The notes under the pieces were generated by a model. It did no database searches. It was not told where the DNA came from and was given only the letters and a program-made list of their open reading frames with translations. The translations under genes were made by a program, and so were the position numbers. A DNA stretch of 64,000 nucleotides from Streptomyces ardesiacus (GTDB lineage Bacteria > Actinomycetota > Actinomycetes > Streptomycetales > Streptomycetaceae), in assembly GCF_003112575.1 (NCBI RefSeq), contig NZ_BEWC01000001.1, positions 1,364,001 through 1,428,000 of the forward strand, read 5' to 3'. Positions 36,148 through 44,135 of this stretch are shown here, piece by piece; positions within the stretch are counted from its first letter, which is position 1; each line of letters begins with the position of its first letter.

Positions 36148-36510
36148 GTGGCGTCAGACGTCGGTGGGTCCGAGGATCCGCCCGCCGAGGTGCTGACGGA
36201 GGCGGCCGCCGCGTTCGGGCTGCTGGCGTCGTCCGCCCGGCTGCACATCGTGTGGGCGTTGTCGCAGGGCGAGAGTGACGTGAGTCACCTCGCGGACCGG
36301 GTGGGCGGGGCGTTGCCCGCGGTCAGCCAGCACTTGGCGAAGCTCAAGCTGGCCGGTCTGGTGCGCTCCCGCAGGGAAGGCCGACGGGTCGTCTACTTCG
36401 TCGACGACTCCGACGTAGTGACGGTGGTGCGCCTGATGGTCGGCCAGCTCACCGCCCGCGCCCAGGGCGCATCCGCCCCGGTCCGCCGGCTGCGCGGGTC
36501 CGGTGCGTGA
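36148..36510 (+). CDS. ArsR-family repressor upstream of the P-type ATPase
   Basis: The 120-residue winged-helix protein shows FGLLASSARLHIVWALSQGESDVSHLADRVGGALPAVSQHLAKLKLAGLVRSRREGRRVVYFV. The alpha3 CxC of ArsR/CadC is absent and the alpha5 metal site of SmtB (D-x-H-x10-H) is not evident: DDSDVVTVVRLMVGQL has acids but no histidines. The metal or effector is therefore unclear. GGGAGAAGGACC precedes GTG 36148; an in-frame ATG at 36121 is possible. Its stop lies inside the ATPase gene (8-nt overlap). Confidence 0.82.
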   Translation: MASDVGGSEDPPAEVLTEAAAAFGLLASSARLHIVWALSQGESDVSHLADRVGGALPAVSQHLAKLKLAGLVRSRREGRRVVYFVDDSDVVTVVRLMVGQLTARAQGASAPVRRLRGSGA

Positions 36511-39223
36511 GCCGTCCCCGGCGTCGCAGCCCGGCGGTGAAGGGCCGGCTCAGGGTGCCGCGTCGGCGCGGGGGGACTTCGCGGCCGCCGGCGTCCCCGT
36601 CGCCGGCCCGCGTGTTCCGACCGTGCTGCAGGTGCTGCGGCGACTCGACAGCACCCCGCGCGGACTGACCGAGGCCCAGGCCCAGGAGCGGCTGGCACGG
36701 GTCGGGCCGAACACGCTCCCCGTGCACCGCGGAGCCTCGTGGCCGCGGCTTTTCGCCCGCAGCCTGCGGGACCCGTTCACGGCGGTCCTGGGATGCCTCG
36801 GCCTGGTGTCGGCGGCCGTCGCCTCGTGGGGCACGGCCTGCGTGATCCTGCTGCTCGTCGGAGTCAGCTGCGTCCTGCGCGCGACCCCGGAGCATCGGGC
36901 CGACCGTTCCATGGCCACGCTGCGCAAGATGGTCGCCACGACCGCCGCGACCCAGCGCCGCACGGAGGACGACGCGGCTCCCGTGCCGCGTGAGATACCG
37001 GTGGACGAACTGGTGCCAGGTGACGTGGTCCGCCTCGGTCCGGGGGATCCGGTCCCGGCCGACGTACGGCTCCTGCGCGCCCGCGGGCTGACGGTGTATC
37101 AGGCCGCGCTCACCGGGGAGTCGGCCCCCGTGGCCAAGGACGCCGGCGACACGCCGGTCGTGGCCGGTTCCCACACGGGTTCCCCCGTGCGGCGCGCGCA
37201 TCTTGGACTGGGGGGATTCGACGACCCCCGCCTCTGTTTCCAGGGCAGCAGCGTCGCCTCCGGCAGCGGCACGGCGGTCGTCGTGGCGACCGGTGCGGGG
37301 ACCCGGTTCGCCGAGGCCCACGGCCGCCTCTCCGCGCAGCGGGAGACGAGCGCCTTCGACCGCTCCGTGCGCGGCGTCTCCTGGATCCTGATCCGGTTCA
37401 TGCTGCTGACACCGCCGCTGGTCCTGATGGCGAATGCCGCGCTGCGCGGGCGCGGCCTGGAAACGGTGCCGTTCGCCGTCGCGGTGGCGGTCGGGCTGAC
37501 CCCGGAGATGCTGCCGGTCATCGTCTCCACCTGCATGGCCCGCGCGGCGGCGCTGCTGGCCCGTACCCACGGGGTGATCGTCAAACGGCTGACGGCCCTG
37601 CACGACCTCGGCGCCGTCGACGTTCTCTGCCTGGACAAGACCGGCACCCTCACCCAGGACCGTCCCGTCGTCCACCGCGCCCTCGGCCCGGACGGCACCG
37701 AGGACTCCGGGGCGCTGCGCTGGGCAGCGGTGAACGCCTGGTCGACCCTTCATCTGGCCGATCTGCCCGCCCCCGACGCCCTCGACGAGGCGGTCCTGGA
37801 CGCCGTGGACGAAGACGCCCTCATGGCGCACGACGCGGTGGCGGTCCTGCCCTTCGACCCGGTGCGGCGCCTTGCCACCGCGGTCGTCCGCACGCCGGGC
37901 CGGCTGGGCACGCACACGCTGGTCGTCAAGGGCGCCGTCGAGGCCGTTCTGGAGCGTTGCGCGCTGGCGGAGGACGAGCGGGACGGCCTGCTCGCCCGCG
38001 CCACCGCGCAGGCGGAGGACGGCCTGCGCGTGCTGGCGGTCGCCACCGTCGAACGCCCCGCTCGCACCCGCGACTACACCCCGGCCGACGAACGCGGCCT
38101 GGTCTTCCGGGGCTTCGTCACCTTCCGGGACGCGCCGGCGCCCACCGCCGCCGACACGCTGGCCGCCCTCGCGGACCGAGGCGTCACGGTCAAGCTGTTG
38201 ACCGGCGACCACCCGGGGACCGCTGTTCGGACCTGCCGCGACCTGGGCGTCCAGGTCGGCCCGGAGGCCGTCCTCACCGCCGAGGACGTCGACGGGCTCG
38301 GCGACGACGAACTCGCCGCTGCCGCACGGCGTGCCACCGTCTTCGCGCGCTGCACTCCCGACCACAAGGCCCGGATCGCCGCCGCCCTCCGCTCCGGCGG
38401 GCACACCGTCGGCTTCCTCGGCGACGGTGTCAACGACCTGCCGGCCCTGCACGCGGCCGACGTCGGCATCGTCCACCGCGACGCCGTGGCCGTCGCCCGG
38501 GAGAGTGCCGACGTGGTCCTCGCGGACAAGGACCTCACCGCGATCGACCACGCCATCACGGCGGGGCGTCACTCCGGCGCCAACATCGCCACCTATCTGC
38601 GCATCATCCTGTCCTCGAACCTGGGCAACGTGATCGCGATGCTCGCCGCGGGGCTCCTGCTCCCCTTCCTGCCGATGCTCCCGGCCCAGGTCCTCGCCCA
38701 GAACCTCTGCTTCGACGCGGCCCAGCTCGCCTTCGCCCACGACCGGCCCGATCCGCGGACGCTGCGCCGCCCCACCCTGCTGCGTCCGCGCGAGCTCCTG
38801 CGCTTCATCACCGGCTTCGGCCTGCTCAACGCCGTCGCCGACCTGGCCACCTTCGGTGTCCTCGCCCTCGCCCTGTACGGGCCCGACGGCCTGGACGACG
38901 AGGCGGTCTTCCACTCCGGTTGGTTCACCGAGAACCTGGTCACCCAGGCCCTGGTGATGCTGATCCTGCGCGGCGCGGGGCGCGTCCCGGGCCCGGTCGC
39001 CTGGGCGGCGGTCGCGCTGACCGCCGTGGGACTGCTGCTACCGGTCTCGCCGCTCGGCTCCATGCTCGGCCTCACGGCCCTGCCGGTCCTGTACTACGTG
39101 CTGCTCGCCGTCGTCCTCGTGCTCTACGCGGCCGGGCTGACGGCGGCGAGGACGCGTTACGACGACCGGCGAGGGCCCGGCTCCGGGCGCATCCGTCCGG
39201 TGCGCGGCCCGCGTCACCCGTAG
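36503..39223 (+). CDS. P-type ATPase, magnesium-translocating (MgtA) type
   Basis: The 906-residue membrane ATPase has the actuator TGES, the phosphorylated Asp378 in CLDKTGTLTQD, TGDHPGTAVRTC, and the hinge GFLGDGVNDLPALHAADVGI near residue 640. ILRSSNLGNVIAMLA-like and LAQNLCFDAAQLAFAHDRPDP segments resemble the LxNLLYDxSQ region of MgtA/MgtB (type IIIB). No N-terminal CxxC heavy-metal domain is present. Mg2+ import is the best guess, although control by an ArsR protein is unusual for that. GTG 36503 overlaps the ArsR stop. The gene ends convergent with and 10 bp into the LCP gene. Confidence 0.87.
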   Translation: MREPSPASQPGGEGPAQGAASARGDFAAAGVPVAGPRVPTVLQVLRRLDSTPRGLTEAQAQERLARVGPNTLPVHRGASWPRLFARSLRDPFTAVLGCLGLVSAAVASWGTACVILLLVGVSCVLRATPEHRADRSMATLRKMVATTAATQRRTEDDAAPVPREIPVDELVPGDVVRLGPGDPVPADVRLLRARGLTVYQAALTGESAPVAKDAGDTPVVAGSHTGSPVRRAHLGLGGFDDPRLCFQGSSVASGSGTAVVVATGAGTRFAEAHGRLSAQRETSAFDRSVRGVSWILIRFMLLTPPLVLMANAALRGRGLETVPFAVAVAVGLTPEMLPVIVSTCMARAAALLARTHGVIVKRLTALHDLGAVDVLCLDKTGTLTQDRPVVHRALGPDGTEDSGALRWAAVNAWSTLHLADLPAPDALDEAVLDAVDEDALMAHDAVAVLPFDPVRRLATAVVRTPGRLGTHTLVVKGAVEAVLERCALAEDERDGLLARATAQAEDGLRVLAVATVERPARTRDYTPADERGLVFRGFVTFRDAPAPTAADTLAALADRGVTVKLLTGDHPGTAVRTCRDLGVQVGPEAVLTAEDVDGLGDDELAAAARRATVFARCTPDHKARIAAALRSGGHTVGFLGDGVNDLPALHAADVGIVHRDAVAVARESADVVLADKDLTAIDHAITAGRHSGANIATYLRIILSSNLGNVIAMLAAGLLLPFLPMLPAQVLAQNLCFDAAQLAFAHDRPDPRTLRRPTLLRPRELLRFITGFGLLNAVADLATFGVLALALYGPDGLDDEAVFHSGWFTENLVTQALVMLILRGAGRVPGPVAWAAVALTAVGLLLPVSPLGSMLGLTALPVLYYVLLAVVLVLYAAGLTAARTRYDDRRGPGSGRIRPVRGPRHP

Positions 39224-40782
39224 GACAGGTCCGAGCACAGGTCGTCGTCGGCGGAGCGGGCCCCGTCCGCGACGGAGGAGGGCACGGTGGACGGTTCGGG
39301 CGCGGCGGAGCTGCCGCTGGTGGCGTAGGACGCTCCCAGGACCACACGGACGCCGGACCCACCGGCGGGCCGGAGCTGAGCGCCGGAGAAGACCGCGGCG
39401 ACCGTCCGGGCCTGGGTTTCGAGGCCCGCGCCGTACTCGATCACCGTGGTGGCGTGGTCCTGGCTGTTCGCGTTGGCGGTGCCGGTGACCGTGAAGCCGT
39501 GTTCGGTGAGCGTCGCCGCGGCGTTCGAGGCCAGGCCGGGCACGGTGGTGCCGTTGTAGACCGCGACCTCGATGCCGTCGCCGGACACCCGCTCCTCCGC
39601 CTTCGGCGAGGCGGAGGCTGAAGCGGCGGCTGAGGCGGAGCCCTGTGCCGTGCTCCTGCCGCTGGCATCGGTGCCGTCGACGGTGCGGTCGGCCCTGAGC
39701 GCGGCCCACAACCGCTCGGCGTCCGGCTCGACGATCGCGACGCGGCTGCCCTCGTACCGCCAGGGTATGGTGACGAACTTCGTGCTGTGCAGGTCGATGT
39801 CCTTCAACGACATCGCGAAGGAGATCAGCTTGTCGGCCGTGCCCAGGCCCGGGTCGACGGTCATCGACTTGGTGGCCGCGTCGGCGAGGGGGAGCAGCTT
39901 GGCCGGCGTGAGCCCGTTGCTCTTGATCTTGCCGATGAGGCTGGCGACGAAGGCCTGTTGGCGTTTGATGCGGCCGATGTCCGAGCCGTCGCCGATGCCG
40001 TGCCGGAGGCGTACGTAGTCGAGGGCCTGCTGCCCGGCAACGGTCTGCTCGCCCTTCTTGAAGAGCAGGCGGCCCTGTGTGGTGCGGTGGGGGTTGAGGT
40101 CCTTCTCGTGCACGTCGCCGGGGAGGCACACGTCCACCCCGCCCACGACGTCCGTCAGTGCCGCGAAGCCCTTGAAGTCGACGACGACGGTGTGGTCCAC
40201 GCGCAGACCGGTGAGCTTCTCGACCGTGTTCTGGGTGCAGGCGGGGTTGCCCTTCGCCGTCTGGCCCACCGAGAACGCCGAGTTGAACATCGCGTTGGTC
40301 CGCGTCGTCGTCCAGGTGCCGTCGGGGAGCTTGCACGGCGGGATGGTCAGCAGGGTGTCGCGCGGGATGGAGACGGCTGTCGCGTGTTTGCGGTCGGCGT
40401 GGATGTGCAGCAGGAACGCCGTGTCGGAGCGGCCGACGTCGTCCTTGCTGCCGCCTCCCAGCGCGCTGTTGCCGTCCGTGCGCGCGTCCGAGCCGATGAC
40501 GAGGACGTTCCCGCCCTTGGAGGAGCCGGCCTCGGGACGGTTCTTGGACAGGCCGTCGCCGTCGAAGGTGTCGATGTTGCCGCTGAGCTTCAGATAGATC
40601 CACCCCAGGCCAGCCGTGCCCAGCACCGTCACGGCCAGTGCGGTCAGGAGCGTGATCCGCAGCGGGCTGCGCCTGCGGCGCCGCGCTGTCGCGGCGCGGC
40701 GCCGGGGGGATTTACCGCGGCGGGGCGGATCCGCCCGGCGCCGACGGCGGGAAGGGCTGGTGCGATCGTGCGTGGTGGTCAC
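39214..40782 (-). CDS. LytR-CpsA-Psr (LCP) cell-wall polymer ligase
   Basis: The 522-residue type II membrane protein has an Arg-rich cytosolic tail ([19 protein letters not shown]), one helix ([22 protein letters not shown]), then the LCP domain: [69 protein letters not shown] and [25 protein letters not shown]. The Arg and Asp residues that bind the polyprenyl pyrophosphate are present. A C-terminal LytR_C domain ([27 protein letters not shown]) follows. It attaches anionic glycopolymers to peptidoglycan. GAGGACGCGCCA precedes GTG 40782. Confidence 0.93.
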   Translation of the reverse strand: MTTTHDRTSPSRRRRRADPPRRGKSPRRRAATARRRRRSPLRITLLTALAVTVLGTAGLGWIYLKLSGNIDTFDGDGLSKNRPEAGSSKGGNVLVIGSDARTDGNSALGGGSKDDVGRSDTAFLLHIHADRKHATAVSIPRDTLLTIPPCKLPDGTWTTTRTNAMFNSAFSVGQTAKGNPACTQNTVEKLTGLRVDHTVVVDFKGFAALTDVVGGVDVCLPGDVHEKDLNPHRTTQGRLLFKKGEQTVAGQQALDYVRLRHGIGDGSDIGRIKRQQAFVASLIGKIKSNGLTPAKLLPLADAATKSMTVDPGLGTADKLISFAMSLKDIDLHSTKFVTIPWRYEGSRVAIVEPDAERLWAALRADRTVDGTDASGRSTAQGSASAAASASASPKAEERVSGDGIEVAVYNGTTVPGLASNAAATLTEHGFTVTGTANANSQDHATTVIEYGAGLETQARTVAAVFSGAQLRPAGGSGVRVVLGASYATSGSSAAPEPSTVPSSVADGARSADDDLCSDLSYG

Positions 40783-40858
40783 TGGCGCGTCCTCATACGT
40801 CCTCGTCCATACGGCTCATACGGAGGGGACGACTGACCCCACCCCCATGGTTGTACAG

Positions 40859-40866
40859 TTGCGCAA
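40859..40866. promoter_or_regulatory. TTGCGCAA palindrome upstream of the tatA-like gene
   Basis: TTGCGCAA lies in an AT-rich promoter region (TTGTAC at 40851, TTATTG at 40875, 18-nt spacer), between the two boxes. The same palindrome occurs at 41472-41479. Confidence 0.4.
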
Positions 40867-40933
40867 TATAGCAATTATTGGCTCCGTGCCGTCCGGTGCG
40901 GGCCGCCAACCGGCGACAAGGAGAGTGGACGGG

Positions 40934-41206
40934 ATGCTCCGCAACGGACTGGAACCCTGGCACCTGCTGATCGTGGCGATCGTGACCATCGTGCTGTTCG
41001 GGTCGAAGAAGCTGCCCGAGACCGCCCGCGCCCTGGGCAAGTCGATGCGCATCCTCAAGAGCGAGGCCAAGGCCATGAAGGGCGACGACGCCACGCGTCC
41101 CACTGCGACCGGCGACGCGCCCACCCCCACCGCCGCGGTGCCGCGAGTGGGCGGCACCGCGCCGGGGGAGACCCTGCCGGCCGCCGGGGACGACTCGGCC
41201 CGCTGA
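40934..41206 (+). CDS. TatA/TatE-family protein, orphan
   Basis: The 90-residue protein has a short periplasmic start, one hydrophobic helix ([28 protein letters not shown], with the FG hinge) and an amphipathic helix ([15 protein letters not shown]), the complete TatA plan, then an unstructured Pro/Thr-rich tail. TatA oligomers form the protein-conducting part of the twin-arginine translocase. No tatB or tatC lies nearby, so this is a second copy. AAGGAGAGTGG precedes ATG 40934. Confidence 0.9.
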   Translation: MLRNGLEPWHLLIVAIVTIVLFGSKKLPETARALGKSMRILKSEAKAMKGDDATRPTATGDAPTPTAAVPRVGGTAPGETLPAAGDDSAR

Positions 41207-41224
41207 GGCCCGGGCGTCCCCGGA

Positions 41225-41455
41225 TCAGGGGCTGGCCGCGTCGAATCCGTACCGCAGGGGCTGGTCCTTCACCCGGGCGTCGCGCCGGTAGACGTACACG
41301 GCCTCCACCCGCACTCCGTCGGGCACGCCGTCCGGTGCGCAGGGGCGGGTCACCTGGATCACCCAGGGTCGCCCCGTCACCCTCATGTGTGCCCCGTCGA
41401 CCGGCCCCCCGGTGAGCAGCGCGGTCTCCCAGTTTGTCGCGTCGGTAGTGTCCAT
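41225..41455 (-). CDS. Small hypothetical protein (76 residues)
   Basis: I do not recognise the family. The protein is soluble, acidic at the start (MDTTDATNWETALLTGG) and rich in beta-type segments (AHMRVTGRPWVIQVTR, GVRVEAVYVYRRDARV), ending LRYGFDAASP. TAAACT lies 6 nt upstream of ATG 41455 on the minus strand, suggesting a leaderless mRNA. The palindrome GTTGCGCAAC sits just upstream. Confidence 0.65.
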   Translation of the reverse strand: MDTTDATNWETALLTGGPVDGAHMRVTGRPWVIQVTRPCAPDGVPDGVRVEAVYVYRRDARVKDQPLRYGFDAASP

Positions 41456-41470
41456 GGTGACAGTTTAGAG

Positions 41471-41480
41471 GTTGCGCAAC
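41471..41480. promoter_or_regulatory. GTTGCGCAAC palindrome upstream of the small hypothetical gene
   Basis: A perfect 10-bp palindrome lies 7 nt upstream of the candidate -10 box for the gene at 41225. It shares TTGCGCAA with the tatA-like promoter 610 bp away. Confidence 0.4.
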
Positions 41481-41925
41481 TTTAGGAGTGTCATGAGGTG
41501 GATCACGGGGGACCGGACGCCCGCCTCCGGCGAACCCTGCCGGCGGTGAACTCCACCTCCACCGCGACGACCTGGCCGTCGAGGACGTCGTCCCCGCCGT
41601 CTACCGCCCCGACAAGGACACCGGCAGCAGGGGCACCGCATCGGCGACGAGCGCATCGGCCACCTGCCCGACGGTGAGTCCTTCGGTGTCGACGCACAGA
41701 TCACCGATCGCAAAGGGTCGCCCGGTTGTGCCCAACTGCCGCCTCGTCCACGGCAGATGATGCGTACCGTCAGATGCTGTCGTCCGGCGTTCGGCAGGCC
41801 CTGCACGCCCGGTGAACAGCTGCCGGAGCACCTCCCGGTCGGCAGACCGTCACCGCGGCCCGCGGAATCTCCTCGACGGAACCGTCACCTGGAGGGAGGC
41901 GCCTCCGGGTCGCCGGGCGTTCGGT
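41481..41925 (-). other. Gene-poor stretch, possible decayed small gene
   Basis: No intact gene is convincing. On the minus strand, one frame reads RPFAIGDLCVDTEGLTVGQV (about 41720-41660) and another continues VLVGAVDGGDDVLDGQVVAVEVEF (about 41620-41550). These could be parts of one small protein broken by frameshifts. Confidence 0.25.
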
Positions 41926-42741
41926 TCACGAAGGGTCACTGACGGGGCCGTGCACGGTTGACCGCCCCCGGTGCCCCGGGTGCCCCCGCGTGAACCGGGA
42001 CGGTGGGACGCCGAAGGTGCGGGTGAAGGCGGCGGTGAACGCGGCGGGGGATGCGTAGCCGAGCCGTCCGGCGACCTCGCTGACCGAACCGGACCGCAGC
42101 AGCGGCACCGCCGCGAGCAGGCGCGCCCGGCCCCGCCAGACGGCGGGACTGTCGCCCGTCTCGGCCCGGAAGCGCCGCGTGAACGCCCGCTCGCTCAGGT
42201 GCGCCCGCGCCGCCCAGGCGGCATTGGAGACCCCGGTGTCCGGGGCGGCCAGATACTCCCGGCACAGCGCCGCCAGGTCCGCGGACGCGGGGACGCGGAC
42301 GTGGAACGGGAGCGGGGCACGCGCGGCGATCTCGTGCAGCAGGAGGTCGGCCACGCTGCCGTCGCGTCCGGCCAGGCTGTAGTCGGCCTCGAACTCCACG
42401 GCCGCCAGCAGCAGTTCACGCAGGAGCGGCGGCACGTCCACCACCGTGCAGGTGTCCGGCCACCACGGCACGGCGTCCGGCTCGATGTACAGACTGCGGG
42501 TGCTCACGCCCAGCATCCGCACCCGGTGCCGGGTGCCGGACGGGATCAGGACGGCCCGCTCGGGCGGCACGGTCCAGGTGCCGTCGCCGGTGTCGACCAC
42601 CATGACTCCGGTGGCGCCGTACAGGAACTGCGCGCGCCGGTGCTCGTGCCAGTCCAGAAGGTGTCCGGGCGGGTAGTCGGTGCCGATCGGCAGCACGGCC
42701 CGGTCCACGTCGTCGACATCGGCCAGGGGGACGTTCTTCAC
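41926..42741 (-). CDS. AraC-family regulator with N-terminal cupin
   Basis: The 271-residue protein has an N-terminal cupin sensor (HLLDWHEHRRAQFLYGATGVMVVDTGDGTWTVPPERAVLIPSGTRHRV) and two C-terminal helix-turn-helix motifs (GVSNAAWAARAHLSERAFTRRFRAETGDSP and GSVSEVAGRLGYASPAAFTAAFTRTFGVPPSRF). It fits the cupin-AraC group that often controls adjacent efflux genes. GTG 42741 faces the TSUP transporter gene, its likely target, across a short gap. Confidence 0.9.
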   Translation of the reverse strand: MKNVPLADVDDVDRAVLPIGTDYPPGHLLDWHEHRRAQFLYGATGVMVVDTGDGTWTVPPERAVLIPSGTRHRVRMLGVSTRSLYIEPDAVPWWPDTCTVVDVPPLLRELLLAAVEFEADYSLAGRDGSVADLLLHEIAARAPLPFHVRVPASADLAALCREYLAAPDTGVSNAAWAARAHLSERAFTRRFRAETGDSPAVWRGRARLLAAVPLLRSGSVSEVAGRLGYASPAAFTAAFTRTFGVPPSRFTRGHPGHRGRSTVHGPVSDPS

Positions 42742-42834
42742 CCGGCCAGCCTACGGCCGTCGTGGCCGGGTCGCGAAAGTATGGTGCCGGACATCGAATG
42801 CGGGCACCGCCGCCGGACTGGTGAAGTGGCCGGT

Positions 42835-43632
42835 GTGGAATTCGTGGCTCTGCTCGGAATCGGGCTCCTGACCGGTGTGACCACCGTCCTGTTCGGGTTC
42901 GGCGGCGGTTTCGTCACCGTCCCCGTCGTGGTGTGGGCGGACTCCGCGCTCGGCGCGGACGCGATACGGGTGGCGACGGCCACCTCGGCCCTGGTCATGG
43001 TGGCCAACGCCGCCTTCGCCACCGTCGTCACGCCCCGCCGGGTGCTGGGCGTCCTCCGCGGCGGCGGCCCGCTGCTCCTCCTGCTCGGCGCCGGCGCCTC
43101 GGCCGGGGCACTGGCCGCGCGTCACGCCCCGGCCGGGCTGATCCGCTGGGCGTTCGTCGCGTACGTCGTCCTCACCGTCGTCGACCTGCTGCTCCGCCCC
43201 GGCTTCCTGCGCCCGCGCGCCCGGGCCGCGGTGGCCCCGGGCGCGCCGCGCCCCTTGCCGGCCGCCGTCGGCGCACCCGTCGGCGCGGTCGCCGCCTTCC
43301 TCGGCGTGGGGGGCAGTGTCATGACCGTTCCCGCGATGCGCCGGGCCGGGCACACGATGCACGTCGCGACCGCGCTGGCCAACCCGCTGACCCTCGCGAT
43401 CGCGCTCCCGGCCGCCGCCGTCTTCCTGGGCGGCTCCGGGGGCCTTGTCGGCACCCAGGCCGACGTGACCCTGGTGGGCCTCGTCGACCCGCGCGCGGCC
43501 GGAGCACTGCTGCTGGGCGCCCTGCCGGTGATCGCGGTGCTGCGCCGACGTCCGCCGAGCATCCCCGACCGCCTGCACGCCTGGACGTACGTCGGGCTGC
43601 TGGCCGCGGTGGCCCTCGCGATGGTGCGGTGA
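42835..43632 (+). CDS. TSUP-family (TauE/SafE) membrane transporter
   Basis: The protein (265 residues from GTG 42835) has about eight hydrophobic segments, beginning FVALLGIGLLTGVTTVLFGFGGGFVTVPVVVW and repeating the family signature in LPAAVGAPVGAVAAFLGVGGSVMTVPAMRRAG. The two glycine-rich half repeats are the TSUP hallmark. Members export sulfite, taurine breakdown products or other organic anions. An in-frame ATG at 42781 would add 18 residues; neither start has a strong binding site. It is divergent from the AraC regulator. Confidence 0.83.
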   Translation: MEFVALLGIGLLTGVTTVLFGFGGGFVTVPVVVWADSALGADAIRVATATSALVMVANAAFATVVTPRRVLGVLRGGGPLLLLLGAGASAGALAARHAPAGLIRWAFVAYVVLTVVDLLLRPGFLRPRARAAVAPGAPRPLPAAVGAPVGAVAAFLGVGGSVMTVPAMRRAGHTMHVATALANPLTLAIALPAAAVFLGGSGGLVGTQADVTLVGLVDPRAAGALLLGALPVIAVLRRRPPSIPDRLHAWTYVGLLAAVALAMVR

Positions 43633-43786
43633 ACGCTTGACGGCTGCTGTGCGGGGCCGGGGTGCCGGTCGCCGGGAAGGGACCGGGCCGCACCTTCGGC
43701 TTCACGCCCTGATCGGCCGTTCGAGCCGTGCGCGGGTGAGATCATGAGCACCTGACTACTACAGCCCTGTAGAAGGGGGACGGTTC

Positions 43787-43984
43787 ATGTTCGACAGCCT
43801 GAAGCACCTCAAGGACAAGCTGGAGGATGTCGCCGAGGAGCACGGTGACAAGATCACCAGTGGTCTGGAGAAGGCCGGCGACCTCATCGACGACAAGACC
43901 GGCGGCAAGCACAGTGACAAGATCGACGCCGCCGTCGACAAGGCCCAGGACTACATCGAGAAACTGGGCGACAAGAAGGACTGA
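43787..43984 (+). CDS. MT0933-like antitoxin-family protein
   Basis: The 65-residue charged helical protein (MFDSLKHLKDKLEDVAEEHGD, then LEKAGDLIDDKTGGKHSDKIDAAVDKAQDYIEKLG) matches the actinobacterial MT0933_antitox family (Rv0909-like). In mycobacteria a partner toxin follows; none is visible here, and such orphans are common in Streptomyces. A stress-hydrophilin role is an alternative. AAGGGGGACGGTTC precedes ATG 43787. Confidence 0.85.
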   Translation: MFDSLKHLKDKLEDVAEEHGDKITSGLEKAGDLIDDKTGGKHSDKIDAAVDKAQDYIEKLGDKKD

Positions 43985-44035
43985 CGACACGCCGTCGCGT
44001 ACGAGCCCGTGTCCTGTCCGTGCCGAACCGTTCGG

Positions 44036-44069
44036 CTCCGCCCGGCCCCTCTCCCGGGGCCGGGCGGAG
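44036..44069. terminator. Bidirectional terminator hairpin
   Basis: CTCCGCCCGGCCCC (44036-44049) pairs perfectly over 14 bp with 44056-44069 across TCTCCC, between convergent genes. Confidence 0.8.
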
Positions 44070-44135
44070 GGAAGCACCGGCCCGCCGGGGCCCCGGGCAG
44101 CCGGGCCGACAGCAACAGGTCCAGGGACGAGTCGT

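Noticed and set aside
43787..43984. Complete toxin-antitoxin pair at the MT0933-like gene
   Set aside because: The downstream gene is a convergent asparagine synthase and no small toxin ORF with RBS is visible on either side.
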